A stretch of 36,943 nt of DNA from Muribaculaceae bacterium (GTDB taxonomy: Bacteria > Bacteroidota > Bacteroidia > Bacteroidales > Muribaculaceae), in NCBI GenBank assembly GCA_017629835.1, contig JAGBWK010000083.1:1-36943 (forward strand), in the 5' to 3' direction. The translations under genes and the position numbers were made by a program. Shown piece after piece: positions 34,508 to 36,943 of this stretch. The notes below the pieces were generated by a model. That model made no database searches and was not told the origin of the DNA. It was given only the letters and a program-made list of their open reading frames with translations. Numbering within the stretch: the stretch's first letter is position 1; each line of letters begins with the position of its first letter.

Positions 34508-35809
34508 GTGTCACCAACCTGGATAATCATTATAATCGTTTCGCTGCTATTCTCGGCGCTTTTTTCGGGTATCGAGATAGCTTTCGTCACCTCCGACCGC
34601 GTACGCACTGAGCTCGACGTAAAAATGGGCGGCCCCATTTCGCGCGCCCTTAACCTATTCTATCGCCACTCGGAATTCTTCATCTCCACCATACTCGTTG
34701 GCAACAACATCATGCTCGTAATCTACGGTATGGGAGCGGCTATGCTGATTGAACCACCGCTGCGCCAATTCTACGACAACGACATGGCGGTGCTGATTAT
34801 CCAAACGTTAGCATCGACGCTCGTAATTCTCCTCACTGGCGAATTCCTCCCCAAAACGATATTCCGCATCAACCCCAACGCATCGCTCAAATTCTTTGCC
34901 TTGCCGATGATGCTCATCTACTACATCCTCTACCCTATTTCGTCGTTCTCCGCATGGCTATCGAAAATCCTCATGAAGCTTTGTGGCATCAAGGAGAGCA
35001 ACGAAGACTCTAACATGCTGTCGGTCGGCGACTTAAACCAATACCTCGAGCGCACAATCGACGACAACGAAGAGCAGGAACAGGAGGTGGAAAACGAGGT
35101 GAAAATATTCCACAACGCCCTCGATTTCTCCAACACTCACCTGCGCGACTGCATGACCCCGCGCAACGAGATTTTCGCCGTCGACATCGACAACACCTCG
35201 CGCGACGAACTTTGCCGACTATTTGAATCGTCGGGTCGCTCCAAACTCCTCGTCTACAAAGAGGACATCGACAACATACTCGGCTACATACACGTGTCGG
35301 AGCTCTTCGACACCAACCTCGACTGGAAAAAGCAGTTGAAAGAGGTGATTTTTGCCCCCGAATCGGTCCTCGCCAACAAAATGATGCGCCGACTTCTGGC
35401 CGAAAAACGCTCAATCGCTATCGTCATCGACGAATTTGGCGGTACCTCTGGTATGGTCACCCTCGAAGACCTCGTTGAAGAAATCTTCGGCGACATCCAG
35501 GACGAACACGACCACTCGCGACTCATCGCACGTCGACTCCCCGACGGCTCATACGAATTCTCGGGACGTACCGAAATTGAGACTATCAACGACACCTACC
35601 ATTTCGACATCCCCGAAAGCGACGAATACCAAACCCTCGCTGGATACATACTCAACGAAACTGGCGCCATACCCGACGAAGGCGAAATAATAACGCTCGA
35701 AAACTACAAATTCGAGATAGTCAAAAAAACAGCTACTCGACTGGAACTCATCACCATTACGCAGATTGACCCCGACGACTCAGGCAAAGCCAACAACGAG
35801 TCAAACTAA
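34508..35809 (+). CDS. CNNM/CBS-domain protein of the CorC/HlyC (hemolysin-like) family
   Basis: The 433-residue protein starts with GTG at 34508, the only plausible start before residue 40. A DUF21/CNNM membrane domain (about 4-160, with FSGIEIAFVTSDRVR and the GEFLPKTIF block) is followed by a cytosolic tandem CBS pair. It carries the family hallmark DEFGGTSGMVTLEDLVEEIFGDI-type stretch (residues 308-330) and the earlier MTPRNEIFAVD (216-226), and ends with a CorC_HlyC domain (about 345-425). The family is linked to Mg2+/Co2+ or Na+ transport. GldE of gliding Bacteroidota belongs to the same family, but nothing here ties it to gliding. It heads a likely three-gene operon. Confidence 0.93.
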   Translation: MSPTWIIIIIVSLLFSALFSGIEIAFVTSDRVRTELDVKMGGPISRALNLFYRHSEFFISTILVGNNIMLVIYGMGAAMLIEPPLRQFYDNDMAVLIIQTLASTLVILLTGEFLPKTIFRINPNASLKFFALPMMLIYYILYPISSFSAWLSKILMKLCGIKESNEDSNMLSVGDLNQYLERTIDDNEEQEQEVENEVKIFHNALDFSNTHLRDCMTPRNEIFAVDIDNTSRDELCRLFESSGRSKLLVYKEDIDNILGYIHVSELFDTNLDWKKQLKEVIFAPESVLANKMMRRLLAEKRSIAIVIDEFGGTSGMVTLEDLVEEIFGDIQDEHDHSRLIARRLPDGSYEFSGRTEIETINDTYHFDIPESDEYQTLAGYILNETGAIPDEGEIITLENYKFEIVKKTATRLELITITQIDPDDSGKANNESN

Positions 35810-35832
35810 CGCTTTCTGCCCCTCCACACACC

Positions 35833-36390
35833 ATGAAATCAACCCTCTACACACGCACAGGCGACAACGGCACAACATCACTTGTCGACGGCGAAAGAGT
35901 CAAGAAAAACAGCGTCAGAATCGAAGCCTACGGCACTATCGACGAGCTCAACTCTTTCATCGGACTGCTAATAGCGTCAAATCCCCTCGACGACACCGAC
36001 CGACAAACGCTAACCGCCATTCAGTCAACATTATTCTCCGTCGGCGCCTACCTTGCATCAGCCGACGCCGAAGTTGCAGCCAAAATGCTCCCCTACCTCG
36101 ACCAACCCTTGGCCGACATAGAAGCCGAAATCGACCGCATCGACGCCCTACTGCCTCGCCACAACAAATTCATACTACCCCAAGGCACCACAGCCAGCGC
36201 CACAGCCCACGTCGCACGCACCGTAGCCCGTCGCGCCGAACGTCGCATACTCGACCTCGCCGACATAGCGCCAATCGCCCCCGCCGTAATCAGCTACATC
36301 AACCGACTGAGCGACTACCTCTTTGCGCTTGCACGCCTCTGCAACACCCTCAACGGCAACAACGAAATATTCTGGGAACCAGCTAAATAA
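35833..36390 (+). CDS. Cob(I)alamin adenosyltransferase, PduO type
   Basis: The 185-residue protein contains the PduO-type ATP-binding signature YTRTGDNGTTSL at its N terminus and the second conserved region ARTVARRAERRILDL (about 128-142) followed by INRLSDYLFALARLCN (156-171). It transfers the adenosyl group of ATP to cob(I)alamin to give coenzyme B12, used by methylmalonyl-CoA mutase and other enzymes. It follows the CNNM/CBS gene by 23 nt and precedes the CvpA gene by 17 nt. Confidence 0.95.
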   Translation: MKSTLYTRTGDNGTTSLVDGERVKKNSVRIEAYGTIDELNSFIGLLIASNPLDDTDRQTLTAIQSTLFSVGAYLASADAEVAAKMLPYLDQPLADIEAEIDRIDALLPRHNKFILPQGTTASATAHVARTVARRAERRILDLADIAPIAPAVISYINRLSDYLFALARLCNTLNGNNEIFWEPAK

Positions 36391-36407
36391 CGCCACAACA
36401 CACAACT

Positions 36408-36926
36408 ATGAGCGCAATCGACATCATCATCCTGCTATTCGTAACCATAGCAGCAATCCTCGGAATAAAACGCGGATTCATCGTACAAATCTTCTCATTC
36501 ATCGGCATCATCGTAGGTATCATCGCATGCCGCCTGTTCGGCTACCAACTTGCCAACTACTTCACAAGCCCCGACGCCGACATCGCCACAGCCTACCTCT
36601 GCAGCGCATTTGCCAACCTACTACTCTTTGCCGGCGCACTCATCCTCGCCAAAATCGTAGGCCACCTAATCAAATTCGTAGCCAAAGCATTGACCCTATC
36701 ATTCCTCGACCGACTCGGAGGCGCCATATTCTGCATCTTCGAATGGCTACTAATCCTGAGCATCCTGCTCAACGTATGGCAAGGCTTCCGCCCAAACGAT
36801 AGCCTCGTAGCCAACGCACGACTCCTCGACGGCAAAGTCGCCGAACACGTCATCAACCTCGCCCCAACAGTCTTCGGCTCCGACCTCGCCACCCAATTCT
36901 TCGACACCCTCACCCCCGACCTATAA
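36408..36926 (+). CDS. CvpA family membrane protein
   Basis: The 172-residue polytopic protein has four hydrophobic segments (about 4-20, 24-47, 63-90 and 104-126). It carries the CvpA family pattern: DIIILLFVTIAAILGIKRGF near the N terminus and LSFLDRLGGAIFCIFEWLLI (about 98-117). CvpA was named for colicin V export in E. coli, and homologues are involved in envelope integrity; the role here is not known. It stops 17 nt before the window edge. Confidence 0.92.
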   Translation: MSAIDIIILLFVTIAAILGIKRGFIVQIFSFIGIIVGIIACRLFGYQLANYFTSPDADIATAYLCSAFANLLLFAGALILAKIVGHLIKFVAKALTLSFLDRLGGAIFCIFEWLLILSILLNVWQGFRPNDSLVANARLLDGKVAEHVINLAPTVFGSDLATQFFDTLTPDL

Positions 36927-36943
36927 CCCACCCCACCCATTGC

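Noticed and set aside
35766..36386. 206-residue plus-strand frame overlapping the CNNM/CBS and adenosyltransferase genes
   Set aside because: It is an out-of-frame Arg/His/Thr-rich reading through two well-supported genes.
1..36943. tRNA, CRISPR arrays, insertion sequences, phage or toxin-antitoxin loci
   Set aside because: Searched by eye on both strands; no clover-leaf sequences, spaced repeats, transposase-like frames or terminal inverted repeats were found.

Overview
The window reads as chromosomal DNA of a member of the Bacteroidales (phylum Bacteroidota). Evidence: promoters of the Bacteroidota type (-7 box TAnnTTTG with a TTG/TTTG about 19-20 nt upstream), an approximately 1,100-residue SecA with the bacteroidotal C-terminal zinc motif, a type IX secretion (T9SS) style C-terminal sorting domain on a giant protease, an rseC-rnfBCDGEA operon, and several Bacteroidota-typical families (DUF4105, CotH/lamin-tail exoproteins). 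I cannot name a genus or species from the sequence. I see no tRNA, rRNA, CRISPR array, insertion sequence or phage gene.

Layout. (1) 1-4055, minus strand: 5' part of a very large secreted CotH-kinase/lamin-tail protein that runs off the left edge. (2) 4363-10636, plus strand: a membrane DUF4105 (Lnb_N) protein, overlapping by 4 nt a secreted alkaline-phosphatase-fold protein that appears to have lost its metal ligands, then secA. (3) 10734-15603, plus strand: a coiled-coil membrane protein, an MgtC/SapB protein, a CPA2-type cation:proton antiporter, and two small membrane proteins (CD225/dispanin and DUF2752). (4) 15600-16661, minus strand: a YeiH-family putative sulfate exporter whose stop codon overlaps that of the DUF2752 gene. 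(5) 16931-24700, minus strand: a 2,589-residue subtilisin-like protease with FN3, anchor-D-like, cadherin-like and T9SS sorting modules; divergent from it at 25104-26837 is a secreted beta-rich protein. (6) 27046-33378, minus strand: rseC-rnfB-rnfC-rnfD-rnfG-rnfE-rnfA, with a patatin-like phospholipase gene following rnfA. (7) 33724-36926, plus strand: rplU-rpmA, then a CorC/HlyC-type CNNM-CBS protein, a PduO-type cobalamin adenosyltransferase and a CvpA-family protein.

How the parts fit: the Rnf genes encode an ion-pumping ferredoxin:NAD+ oxidoreductase for energy conservation. SecA and the DUF4105/pseudophosphatase pair are envelope functions. The CotH protein, the protease and its divergent neighbour are exported surface or secreted proteins. 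Most of the window is housekeeping or envelope biology. The least explained parts are the DUF4105-pseudophosphatase pair, the modular giant exoproteins, and the CPA2 antiporter with RCK_C domains but no visible nucleotide-binding RCK_N domain. I did not see a clear-cut new defence or mobile system.
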